Assembly: GCA_013822765.1 (NCBI GenBank)
Contig: PNKY01000007.1
Location: 62,001 to 126,000, forward strand
Length of the DNA stretch: 64,000 nucleotides
DNA from: Rhodospirillum sp.
GTDB lineage: Bacteria > Pseudomonadota > Alphaproteobacteria > Dongiales > Dongiaceae
Direction of reading: 5' to 3'
A model generated the notes under the pieces. It had not been told where the DNA came from, did no database searches, and saw only the letters and a program-made list of their open reading frames with translations. Shown one piece after another: positions 53,196-63,600 of this stretch (positions are counted from its first letter, which is position 1; each line of letters opens with the position of its first letter). Both the position numbers and the translations under genes were made by a program.

Positions 53196-54005
53196 TCAAA
53201 GTCCGTGGGCCGAGAAGTCGCGCTCGCCACTGTTTACGTGCCCGATGCCCATGGCGATGGCGCCCTTGCGATTCAGAACCACATGGCGAAAGTCGGCCTT
53301 TGATAGCTGCGCCCGGAGATAGCTCAGGACCAAGAGCTCGAGCTTCGCGCCATCCGCCTTGTTGCGCCATAGCTCGGCGTTCTTGTGGGCGTCTCTGACA
53401 TGGCCGCTGTTGCCGGTGCGAGATGCGAGAAAATCGCAGACGAAATCGTCGCTCTTGTCGGGCTTGTTCTGCTCGAGGAAGTTCGCGACGTCCTTAAAGG
53501 TCAGGCCTTTCAAGTTGCCGTTCTGCGTGACGATGTCGAAGAACCAGCAGAAGGATCTCTTGGACGGCACTCCGCCCGGGATATTGGCGGCCCATTCGCT
53601 GGCCATCTTGAATGCCGTCTCCGCCTTTTCCCCTATCTTTATGTCCTGTTGCGCCCGCATTTCCGGCGTTCCCATGAACGCGCGGAGCTCCGCCTTGGCG
53701 TTGGGCTTGAGCTTGATGCCCTGTTGCCAGCCGCGCACGACCTTCAACCCGGCGGCGATTGGGCTGTTGCAGGCGGTCCAGAGCTCTTCGCCGAATTGCG
53801 GCATGGCCTGCTTGACGACCGGCTTGCCGACGTTCTTGACCATCGGTTGGAGCGAGCTCATGCCGATGTTCCATTGCAGCGCGCCGCAGGAAATGCCCAT
53901 CCCGTCAAAATCACCTGTTGCACCCATGTAAGGGTCGCCGGTGGTCTCGAAGCTCGGTGTGATAGCAACCGCGGCCTTGATCCAGTCACTTGGAATATTG
54001 CTCAT
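53196..54005 (-). CDS. Lysozyme/chitosanase-like domain protein without signal peptide
   Basis: A 269-residue protein starting at ATG 54005 after AAGAGGGAG. Near the N-terminus AITPSFETTGDPYMGATGDF and GMGISCGALQWNIGMSSLQP resemble the GH46/lysozyme-superfamily segment with the catalytic Glu after the first helix. The rest is mostly helical (FANFLEQ-like FKDVANFLEQNKPDKSDDF). No signal peptide is seen. It lies 32 bases after the DUF2272 gene, so the two form an operon of wall-active-looking enzymes. My family assignment rests on this motif only. Confidence 0.55.
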   Translation of the reverse strand: MSNIPSDWIKAAVAITPSFETTGDPYMGATGDFDGMGISCGALQWNIGMSSLQPMVKNVGKPVVKQAMPQFGEELWTACNSPIAAGLKVVRGWQQGIKLKPNAKAELRAFMGTPEMRAQQDIKIGEKAETAFKMASEWAANIPGGVPSKRSFCWFFDIVTQNGNLKGLTFKDVANFLEQNKPDKSDDFVCDFLASRTGNSGHVRDAHKNAELWRNKADGAKLELLVLSYLRAQLSKADFRHVVLNRKGAIAMGIGHVNSGERDFSAHGL

Positions 54006-54037
54006 CGCATGCTCCCTCTTATGCGCGCGATTCCCCG

Positions 54038-54703
54038 CTATAGCCGGCATTCAATGATGCAGATGACCTTGGCGATCGAAGAGTTCGGATCATGGTTCCC
54101 GATGCGCCCCTGTCCATCCAGTGGCCAGGTCTTCTGCGAGACGCTGTTGCCGACGTTGCCGCCAATAGTGATCAATTTCCTTTTCTGTCGGTCGATCTCC
54201 ACGACGAAGTCGCAGTGCGCTTCGAATTTGTCGTCCGCCACAAGGTCGATGTAGGTGTCAAAAGTCGCATCGGTGTCGGTGCGCCGCTCACACGCGATCA
54301 AGTCGCCGACCCTTGGTGCGTGTTGCGTATGGCGGCGCGCGATGAACTTGTCGGTGCTGGATGGGTTGGCCGCCTGCCGCAGCGCGCGCACGATGTAGAC
54401 CGAGTGCGAAGCGCCGTAACGGAAATTGTCGCCCGCGCCCGCCTTGGCAGCGACGAAGGAAATGAAGGCGGCGGACCAAGGTTTATTTTTGTTCCTGATG
54501 AGCCGGCCGCTGGTGTCGAACTCGCAGTCGGAGCGACCATTATAGCCTTCCCATTTCTTGGAATCGGGCTGCTTGGCCAGCTCGTTCCAATAGTCTCCGA
54601 CACGCCGAAACACGGCTTCATCCGTCTCCTTGAGCTGGCCGTTGCGAAAGCTCGCGAGTTCTTCGCGGCAAATCCTCGCGACAGCGTCAGTGAATTCGGT
54701 CAT
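54038..54703 (-). CDS. DUF2272 (cysteine-peptidase-like) protein
   Basis: A 221-residue protein from ATG 54703 behind a GGGGGGAG site. KPWSAAFISFVAAKAGAGDN and FRYGASHSVYIVRALRQA are the DUF2272 hallmark, a family related to NlpC/P60-type peptidases. The position of the usual catalytic residue in PWSAAFIS is Ser/Ala here, while AHCDFVVEIDRQ could hold a His. No signal peptide is seen. It is followed by the lysozyme-like gene. Confidence 0.7.
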   Translation of the reverse strand: MTEFTDAVARICREELASFRNGQLKETDEAVFRRVGDYWNELAKQPDSKKWEGYNGRSDCEFDTSGRLIRNKNKPWSAAFISFVAAKAGAGDNFRYGASHSVYIVRALRQAANPSSTDKFIARRHTQHAPRVGDLIACERRTDTDATFDTYIDLVADDKFEAHCDFVVEIDRQKRKLITIGGNVGNSVSQKTWPLDGQGRIGNHDPNSSIAKVICIIECRL

Positions 54704-54849
54704 GCCGCTCCCCCCTCGGCCGATCGCCACGCTATGGAGATCATGGATCGGCGTCGAACGCATCTGTCGTCTGAGAGGCTTATGGTAGCGCGAACCTGCC
54801 ACCGAAGGTAGCAACATTAGCCCGATTGTGCCCTTAAATTGTGCCGTCC

Positions 54850-56445
54850 TTAACTTGCTGTGCGCAGGCGGCGCGCTTCGAGTTTTTCCCGGATGGCGTA
54901 GTTCGATGCCATATGTCTGCCTTGCTCGCACTCGCGTGCATAGGTGATGAGATGATGCGCGACCAGCGCGATGTGGATCACCTCCTCGATCTGCTTCTTG
55001 CGCAGCGCCGGCAGCGCCATGCGCCAGAAGGTCCGGCGGTAGTCCGACAGGATCCCGACATGGAGGAAGATGTTGCCAAGGCAGGTCAGCGCCTTGCGGA
55101 TGTTCGGCCAGTTGAGCCGGGCGCGCGTCACCGGCAGCTTCTTGCGGTTGGGGAAGGTGTGGCGCGCATTGTGGTCGAAGCGGGCATAGACCGCCTCCGG
55201 CTCATAGGCGTGGCGCACGCATTGGCGCCAGCTTTCCAGCACGTCCTCATAGGGCCGCAGGAAGACGATGTTCGATTCCCGCGTCTCGTCCTCGATCAGG
55301 CGGCCGGCGTCCTTCAACCGGTCCCACAGCGGCGTGCGCGGCAGGGCCTGCAGCATATTGATGGCGAGCAGCGGAATCTGCGAGGCATCGACGAACTCGT
55401 TGATGTGCGCCGCCGTCTCCGGCGTATCGGTGTCGAGCCCCAGGATGATGCCGGAGACAACCTCCATCCCGTGGCGGTTGAGGGTCTCCACGCCCTCCAG
55501 CAGCGGGACCGCGAGATTGTGCTCCTTGGACATGGCGTCGAGCGCGCCCAGCTCGGGCGTCTCGATGCCGCAGAACACGGTGGTGAAATAGGCCTCGCGC
55601 ATCTGCTCCAGCAGGTCCGGCAACTTCGCGATGTTGAGCGTCGCCTCGCAGGCGAAGCGCACCGGATAGCCGCGCTCCTTCTGCCAGGCGATCAGATGCG
55701 GCAGCAGCTCGCGCGCGGCCTTGCGGTTGGCGATGAAATTGTCGTCGACGAAATAGATCGCGCCGAGCGGGCCGCGCGCCAGCATGGCGTCGAGCTCGGC
55801 CAGGATCTGCTTCGGTTCCTTGAGGCGCGGCTGGCGGCCATAGAGCGCCGGGATGTCGCAGAACTCGCAGCGGTACGGGCAGCCGCTGGAGAACTGCACC
55901 GAGCCCAGCATGTATTTGCCGCCGTCGATCAGGTGATAGGCCGGGATCGGAAAGTCCGGCAGCGGCAGGCGGTCGGCGGTCTCGAAGCGCTGCTGCGCGG
56001 CCGGCCGGCCGACATCGCGGTCGAGCGTGGCGATCAGCGCGTCGGTGGCGTCGCCGACCTCGCCGATATGGAGATAGTCGAACTCGCCATAGAACTCAGG
56101 ACTGGCGGAAACCGACGGGCCGCCGATCGCGCACACCTTGCCGCGCGCATGGGCGCGGCGGGCGATGTCCAGCATCGCCTGGCGCTGGATATGCATGCCG
56201 CTGACGAACACCGCATCCGCCCAGTCGATCTCACGATCGGTGGCCGCGCGGATATTCTCATCGACGAACCGGACGTCCCACTTCTCCGGCACGTAGGCCG
56301 CGATCAGCAGGATGCCCTGCGGCGGCATGAACGCCTTCACGCCCATCAGCTTGTAGGCGTGCTCGAACGTCCCGAACGAGGGGGTGTAGCGGGGGAAGAC
56401 GCACAAGATTCGGCGCGCATGTTGAACGACGGTCTGGCTTCTCAT
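54850..56445 (-). CDS. hpnP: Hopanoid C-2 methylase (B12-binding radical SAM enzyme)
   Basis: A 531-residue enzyme. The N-terminal B12-binding-type domain (about 10-150) starts RILCVFPRYTPSFGTFEHAY and MPPQGILLIAAYVPEKWDVR. The radical-SAM cluster motif CPYRCEFC is near residue 187, followed by YFVDDNFIANRKAARELLPH and the DUF4070-like C-terminus (QALPRTPLWDRLK). The match with HpnP of Rhodopseudomonas/Bradyrhizobium type extends through the whole length as I remember it. HpnP transfers a methyl group to C-2 of hopanoids. Paralogous radical-SAM methylases exist, so the substrate is inferred. Confidence 0.8.
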   Translation of the reverse strand: MRSQTVVQHARRILCVFPRYTPSFGTFEHAYKLMGVKAFMPPQGILLIAAYVPEKWDVRFVDENIRAATDREIDWADAVFVSGMHIQRQAMLDIARRAHARGKVCAIGGPSVSASPEFYGEFDYLHIGEVGDATDALIATLDRDVGRPAAQQRFETADRLPLPDFPIPAYHLIDGGKYMLGSVQFSSGCPYRCEFCDIPALYGRQPRLKEPKQILAELDAMLARGPLGAIYFVDDNFIANRKAARELLPHLIAWQKERGYPVRFACEATLNIAKLPDLLEQMREAYFTTVFCGIETPELGALDAMSKEHNLAVPLLEGVETLNRHGMEVVSGIILGLDTDTPETAAHINEFVDASQIPLLAINMLQALPRTPLWDRLKDAGRLIEDETRESNIVFLRPYEDVLESWRQCVRHAYEPEAVYARFDHNARHTFPNRKKLPVTRARLNWPNIRKALTCLGNIFLHVGILSDYRRTFWRMALPALRKKQIEEVIHIALVAHHLITYARECEQGRHMASNYAIREKLEARRLRTAS

Positions 56446-56614
56446 GGCCGGCCCCTCCCGATGGGCTATTGATTATGGAATGAGGTCGCTCGCTCTCGCT
56501 GCCCCAACTCGCCTGGGACCCAAACGGTTCCGGGCACCCCAGAACTGTAGGCTGAATTTTGGCGGTTCGGTTAGGGTTTTTTGCGGCCGGGGAGGCTGGG
56601 CGCGCGCTCCGCAC

Positions 56615-57670
56615 TCAATCCTCGATGGTGAGGATGCGCCTGATCTCGTCGGTCTTCAGGCCGATGGCCTGGGGCCGGCGGATGCCGGGCAGCGCAACCA
56701 CGTCGTAGAGTTCGTGCAGGATGCCCTCCATCTTCAGCCAATGGACGGTCCCGCCGGTCCTGAGGTCGATGACCATCAGGGCGCAGATCGGGTCGGCGTT
56801 GCGGCGCGCCAAGGCTTCGTCCAGCGGCAGGCCGGTGAAGGTCTTGGTCTCGCGCGGCTGCGACAGGCCGACGATCGCAAAATGGCCGTGAAAGGCGAGG
56901 CCGCGCAAATAGCCGGGGCAGAAGGCAATCTCCTCGAACGCGCCGCTGCCGGGGTCGAGCGAGCCGAACCGGCCGGTGCCGGAATCCAGCAGGTAGAGCT
57001 TGCCATCATGGACGCGCGGCGAATGCGGCATGGAGAGGCCGCGCCCGACGATCTCGCCGGATGGCACGTCCACGACGATGCCGCCGCCGGTGCGCCGCTC
57101 GCGCCAGCCATCCGCGACATCGCTCTCGCTCACCGCCGTGACATAGGCCGGCGCGCCGTCGCGCATGGCGAGGCCGTTCAGATGGCAACGGTCCTCCGGC
57201 ACCAGCTTGGAGACGAAGCGCGGCCGCCACAGCGGGCGGAAGCTCTTCGCCTCCGACACGGTGGCGAGGCAGGAGAACAAGGTGTTGGCGAACACCGGCC
57301 GGCCGCCGCCATCGAGCGCGATATCGTGGACGTCGATGTCGCCGGTGGTATAGGCCAGCTGCGGGACATACATGCGGTCATAGCCGTCATGCAACTCGCC
57401 GGGACCGAGCGCGTTCTCGAACCGCCACAACTGGTAGAGCGTCGACATCCACAGGCTCTGGCCGTTCGACCACAGGCCCATGCAGCGGTTGAAGGTGCGC
57501 TCGAAGATCGACAGCCTGCCGCTCGGCTGCAGCCCCACGAAGATGACCTTGCCGGCCTGGTAGGTGGTGAAGGCGAGCGACAAGCTGTTCTCCGCCAGCC
57601 ATTGCGGGAACTGGCGCGATGGGAACAGCTCGAACTTCGGCGGAGCCTGTCCGGCGGTCTTGCTATCCAT
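56615..57670 (-). CDS. TIGR03032/DUF4915-family protein
   Basis: A 351-residue soluble protein with LAFTTYQAGKVIFVGLQPSG, RCMGLWSNGQSLWMSTLYQL, HLNGLAMRDGAPAYVTAVSE and MPHSPRVHDGKLYLLDSGTG. These are the diagnostic strands of the TIGR03032/DUF4915 family, probably a beta-propeller. Its function is unknown. It starts five bases before the stop of the giant repeat protein gene, on the same strand and downstream of it, so the two are probably co-transcribed and linked in function. Confidence 0.85.
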   Translation of the reverse strand: MDSKTAGQAPPKFELFPSRQFPQWLAENSLSLAFTTYQAGKVIFVGLQPSGRLSIFERTFNRCMGLWSNGQSLWMSTLYQLWRFENALGPGELHDGYDRMYVPQLAYTTGDIDVHDIALDGGGRPVFANTLFSCLATVSEAKSFRPLWRPRFVSKLVPEDRCHLNGLAMRDGAPAYVTAVSESDVADGWRERRTGGGIVVDVPSGEIVGRGLSMPHSPRVHDGKLYLLDSGTGRFGSLDPGSGAFEEIAFCPGYLRGLAFHGHFAIVGLSQPRETKTFTGLPLDEALARRNADPICALMVIDLRTGGTVHWLKMEGILHELYDVVALPGIRRPQAIGLKTDEIRRILTIED

Positions 57671-57675
57671 GCCGG

Positions 57676-60600
57676 TCAGGCTATCGCGACGACGATGTCC
57701 TGGTCGACCGCTATCTTCACGTTGCCGGCAGTATAGAGCGCATAGCCGATCAGGATTGAGGTATCCGGCGCGCCCCAGCCGTCTGCCGGATCGAGCGAGA
57801 GAGTGTCGCCGCTGTCGCCGTCGATCTTCAGCACATTGTCGAGCTCGATCGTCCCACCGACATCGCTGTTGTGCGCATCGATCTCCAGGACCTCAGTGAG
57901 TCGCAGCGCGATCTGGTTGGAGAAGCCGTTGTCGGCATCGATGGTCTCGATGTCCCGGATCCTGGTGTGGTTGGCCGTCCCCGCGTTGTTGTCGATGTCG
58001 CCGAAATCGATCAGCCCGTCGAAATCCAGATGCAGGACATCGGTGCCATTGCCGCCATCCGCGCGCCGGAACGTGCGGTCGCCGGCATGGATCGCGTCGT
58101 CGCCGGCACCGCCCTGGAACGCGTCGGCACCGCCAGCGCCGACGAGCACATCATTGCCAAGGCCACCGACAAAGGACTCGTCCGCCGAGGTTCCCACCAG
58201 CACGTCGTTGCTCGCGGAGCCAAGATGGTTGACCGACTCGGTGATGTCTCCGCCATATAGCAGGTAGGCGGAGTTGGAGTAGGGCGCACCGACCAGGAGA
58301 TCGGCGAAACCGTCGCCATTGACGTCTCCGGCAGCGCTCACGTCGCGGCCCGTGTGATCGTTGGCGGCGGCGCCGGAAATTGCGAATCCCTGATCGGCGC
58401 CGAGATTCGTGACGTCGATGTCGCCCGGCCCGCCATCCTTGCCGTAGATCACGAACGCTTGTCCGGCGCCCTCCTTCTCTGCCACGTCGAGGTCCGGGGC
58501 GCCGACCAGGATGTCGTCGATCCCATCGCCATTGACGTCGCCAGCCGAGGCGACCGAGCTTCCGATTTCGCCGCCGTTTTCGAACCCGAACAGCCGGAAG
58601 CCTTGATCGCCGGTCAGGGTGGTGAGATCGAGGTCGGTGAAGCCGCCTTCCTTGCCGTAGACGACGTAGGTGACGCCCGAGTACCCACCGCGATAGGCGC
58701 TGACCACGAAGTCGCCGATCCCGTCGCCATTGATGTCACCCGCGCTGTCGACGGCCCTGCCGAGGAAGTCCTCATTGCCCTGGTCCCCGGTGATCTTGAA
58801 GCCCGCGCCGGGCGCCAGTGCGGCAAGGTCGATGTCGCCGGAGCCGGCGGCGTTGCCATAGATGACATAGGCACGGCCGATGCCGAAGCTGAAGAATGGC
58901 GCGCCGATGATGATGTCGTCGAACCCATCGCCGTTGATGTCGCCGGCCGAACTTGCGGCTTCCCCCGCGTAGTCGACGTCGGATTCCCCCGCGATCCTGA
59001 ATCCGCGATCGGTGGTCAGTGCCCCCAGGTCGATGTCGCCCGTTCCGAGCTGGCCGTAGATCACATACGTTTCGCCCGCATAGGTACGGCCGCCAGGGTT
59101 CGCCTTGCGTGCGTTGACGAGAATGTCGTCGATGCCGTCGCCGTTGAAATCGCCGGCCGAGGTGGCAACAGCGCCCGCCCAGTCGCCAGCCGTGCCGCCA
59201 GAGATTGTGAAGCTTTGTCCCGGGGGCAACGCCGCCACATCGACGTCGCTACCGACGGCCCCATACAGGATATAGGACTGGCCGGCATCGATGCCCGCCG
59301 CGGCATCCGCGAGCGGCGAGCCGAAGATGACATCGTCGATGCCGTCACCGTTGAAGTCGCCGGTGGCGCCGCCGGTGACGCCGGCGTCGTCGCCGGGCAC
59401 GGTGCGCGAGACGACGAAGCCCTGATCGGGCGTCAGCGTCGCCAGATCGATCCCGCTCAATCCGCCGGCTTTGCCGAAGATCACATAGGACTTGTCGGCG
59501 CTGACGACGAAATCATCGATCCCGTCGTTGTTGATGTCGCCTGCCAGGCCGACGACGGAGGCGCCCGCAATCTTGAATCCTTCGTCCGGCGTCAGGTTCG
59601 CCAGGTCGACGCGACCCATCGGAAAGACTTCGACGTTGCCGGCCAGCAAGGTCATGGCGCCGTTGGTCCAGCTGGTATATGTGCCTTCCTGACCGAACGG
59701 ATCGACAATCTCCCCGCCCTTGACCCACCCCTGATCGGCGAGCGTGACGATGTCGGGCCCATCGCCCTTGATGAGCAGGGTGTTCGGCCCGAACGCGCCG
59801 CCGTTGGACCCAGTCATGTGAGAGATGCTCAAGGCATCGAGCGTGACATGGTCGATGTTGAACTGATCCAGATTCAGAATTTCGATGCTCTGGAAGCGGT
59901 CGCGCAGGCCGGCGGTAAAGTCGAGCGTCGGGCCGGATTCGCTGACCGCCACCGTGTCGATGCCGTTCCCGCTATCGACGCGCACAACGTCGCCCGGCGC
60001 CAGCACGATGACGTCATCACCCGCTCCGCCGTGGAAGGCGTCCTTGCCGCCGCCGCCTTCGAGGAGATCGTTGCCGAGACCGCCGATGAAAACTTCGTCC
60101 GCTGCGCTTCCGGTCAGGGTGTCGTCGCCAGCAGTGCCCGCGTGAGTGACAGCACCGGTCAGGTCGCCGCCATAGATGACATAGGCCTTGCCCGGCGCGG
60201 CCGGATCAAACTCCGGCGCGCCGATGATAATGTCGGCGTAGCCGTCGCCGTTGATGTCGCCCGCCGACCTGACCGAGCTGCCGGTCGCGTCGTCTTCGCC
60301 CGCGCCTGAGATCTTCAGGCCGGCATCGGGCGTGAGCGTTGCCAGGTTGATGTCGCCAAGACCGCCGGCTTTGCCGAAAATGAGGTAAGCTTCGCCGGCG
60401 CCCTCGCGTCCTCCTGGGTCAGCTTGGGGCGCGCCGATCAGCAGATCGTCAATCCCGTCGCCGTTGACATCGCCGGCCGAGCTGATCGACCGTCCGCTCA
60501 CGTCGTAGGGCCCCACCCCAAAGACGTTGAAGCCCTGGTCGGATGTCAGCGCGCTCAGGTCGATGTTGCCGGGACCGCCCGCCTTGCCGTAGATCACGGC

Positions 60601-63600
60601 AGTGCGACCGGAATACGGTCCTTGTTCGGCGTCTGCAACCGCCAGGTCTTCGAATCCGTCGCCGTTGATGTCGCCGGCGGCGCTGACGACCAGGCCGAAG
60701 CTCTCGGTGAACATGTCGAAGGGTGCAATCTGGAAGCCGTCCGCTTCGCCGAGACTCCTGAGATCGACGGCGGCCGGAATACCGGCTCGGCCGTAGATGA
60801 CGTACCCATAGCCCGGCGAGCCGGCGCTGGCGCCGACGGCGACATCGTCGTATCCGTCGCCGTTGATGTCTCCGATTCCACTGACGAAGTGAGTCGTGGA
60901 GTCGTTGACTAGGCGAAAGCCCTGCGCCGAGGTCAGGCTGCGAAGGTCGATATCGCCCACGCCACCGACCTTGCCATAGATCACATAGGCTTCGGCCGCC
61001 GCCGTTCCGTTTTGATAGAGTGAGGATGGGGCGCTGAGGATGATGTCATCGACGCCGTCGCCATTGACATCCCCGGCCGACCGCACGGTATTGGCGCTGT
61101 GGCTGTAGTCGGTGATGCCGGCGATGGCGAATCCCTGCGCCGCGGTCAATGCGGCAAGGTTGATGTCGCCCGGCCCGCCCGTCTTGCCGTAGATGACATA
61201 GGTCTCGCCGGCGCCGGGGCGGCCGAACGGATCGGCGCCAGTCGCGCCGACGATGAGATCGGCGATCCCGTCGCCATTGACGTCGCCCGCGTCGCTGACC
61301 GAGTTGCCCGCCGCATCGCCGGATGACCCGCCGCTGATCTTGAAGCCCGCGGATGCAGTCAGGCTGGTGAGTTCGATATCGGAAAGGCCACCGGCCTTGC
61401 CGTAGATCACGTAGGACTGGCCGGCGTCGATGCCGCTTGCCGGATCGGCGCCGCTCGCGCCGACAATGAAATCGTCGATGCCGTCGTCGTTGATGTCTCC
61501 GACGGTGCTGACCGCGCCGCCGGCGCCATCGCCCGGGGCGACGCCGGTGATGGTAAAGCCCTGCTCCGGCGACAGGTCGGCAAGATCTATATCGCCGATC
61601 GCGAGAACCACGACCTCGGTCTCGATCAGTGCGGTGGCTTCGCCGTTGATCCAGCGCGTGTAGGTTCCCTTCTGACCAAATGGGTCGGTTGCTTCGCCAT
61701 CGACGGCCCAGCCGGAATCGGTGAGCGTCACCACGTCGGCGTCAAAACCCCCATCGCCATTGATCAAGATCGTGTTGGCGCCGAAGTCACTTCCGTTTGA
61801 TCCCGGTATGTGCGCGACATTGGAGCTGTCGAGCGTCAGCGTGCTGGAAAAGAATCCCCCCAGGTCCAGGATCTCGATGCTCTGAAAACGATCCCGCAGA
61901 TTGCCGGTCAGATCGATCGAGCTGCCGAACTCGTTGGCTCGGAACGTATCGATGCCGCTGCCGCCATCGACGAGAATGGGGTCGCCGAACATGCCTTGGC
62001 CCGCCAGGATCACATCGTCGCTCGCGCCCCCATGAAAGGCATTGGCATCACCGTTGGTGTCGCCGAGCACGTCGTTGCCGAGACCGCCGACAAACGCCTC
62101 GCCACTACCGCCGGTAAGCGTGTCGTCGCCTTTGGTGCCGAGATTCGCGACCGACTTGGTGAAGTCGCCGCCATAGACGACATAGGATTTGCCGCTGCGG
62201 TTGCCCGCATAGAAGGCGCCGACAATCAGATCGCTGAAGCCATCGCCATTGATGTCGCCGCCGCCACTGACAGACAATCCGCTGAGATCGTTCGCGATCG
62301 CGCCGGACAATTTGAATCCCTGTTCCGACGCAAGAGCGCCCAGATCAACCTCGCTGAGGCCTCCTTGCTTGCCGTAGACGAGGTAAGACTCGCCGGCGTT
62401 GTAGCGATCGCCGGGGTCGGCGGCGTTGGCCCCGATGATCAGGTCATCGATGCCATCTCCATTGACATCACCGGCGATGCTGACCGAGTAGCCCGCGTTG
62501 TCGCCGGCCGCCACGCCGAGAATCTTGAAGCCCAGCGCCGGTGTCAGAGTGGCCAGATCGATATCGGCGGAACCGCCATCTTTTCCATAGACCACGTATG
62601 CTCCACCGGTGACACCGCCGCCCGTTGTCAGGCCGGTGGCGCCGACAATCAGGTCGCCCAGTCCGTCGCCGTTGACATCGCCGGCGGCGTGCACCGAAAT
62701 ACCGACGCCTTCGCCGTAGGTGGAACCGGTGATCTTGAAGCCGTCCGCGGCGGTGATCGTCGGCAGATCGAGATCACCCAATCCGCCGTCCTTGCCGTAG
62801 ATTACATAGGCTTGGCCCGAATACGCCGCTCCGGCGGCGCCGAGAATGAGGTCGGAGATGCCATCGCCATTGATGTCGCTGGCGGCGCTGACCTTGTCGG
62901 CGCCCGTGAGCGTGAAGCCGCGAGACGACTCCAGGCTTGCCAGATCGACGTCGCCTGCCGTGCCAAGCTGGCCATAGACCACATAGGATATGCCGGTATG
63001 GGTGGCGACGGAGACGTCGTCGATCCCGTCGCTGTTGATGTCGCCCGCCGCGCTGACCACCTGGCCGCTATAGTCGCGCTCGTTTGCACCGGAAATCCTG
63101 AAGCCCTGTGCCGCGGTCAGCATCGCGAGATCGAGATCGCCCGGGCCTCCGCCCTTGCCGTAGATGATATAGCTCTCGCCCGCATGCATCCGATCCAATG
63201 GCGAGGCTGAATAAGCGCCGAGGATCAGGTCATCAAATCCGTCGCCGTTGACGTCGCCGGCGGAGCTGACGGAGAACCCAAGGCCGCCATCCTGCAGGCC
63301 GCCGTCCTGCGGGCCGCCGGTCACGGTGAACCCTTGATCCGACGTCAGCGCACCGAGATCGATATCCTCGGCGGCGCCCGCTCCGCCAAAAACGATATAG
63401 GCTTTGCCAACACCGTTCCGGTAGTAGATCTCGGCCTGCCATGCGCCGATCACCACATCGTCGAATCCGTCGCCGTTGACGTCGCCGGCATGGCTGACCG
63501 AGAACCCGCTGAACTCAGCGTCGTTGCCGGTAATGGCGAAGCCCCGCGCGTTGCTCAGCTCCGCAAGATCGATGGCGGAGAGCCCATCGCCCGCGACATC

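Noticed and set aside
58354..60309. 651-codon plus-strand frame
   Set aside because: It mirrors the repeat-rich giant gene on the opposite strand; its internal repeats are just the complement of the FG-GAP repeats.
57676..63600. Tandem DNA repeats suggesting a repeat array
   Set aside because: The periodicity is explained by protein-level FG-GAP and RTX repeats in one open frame.
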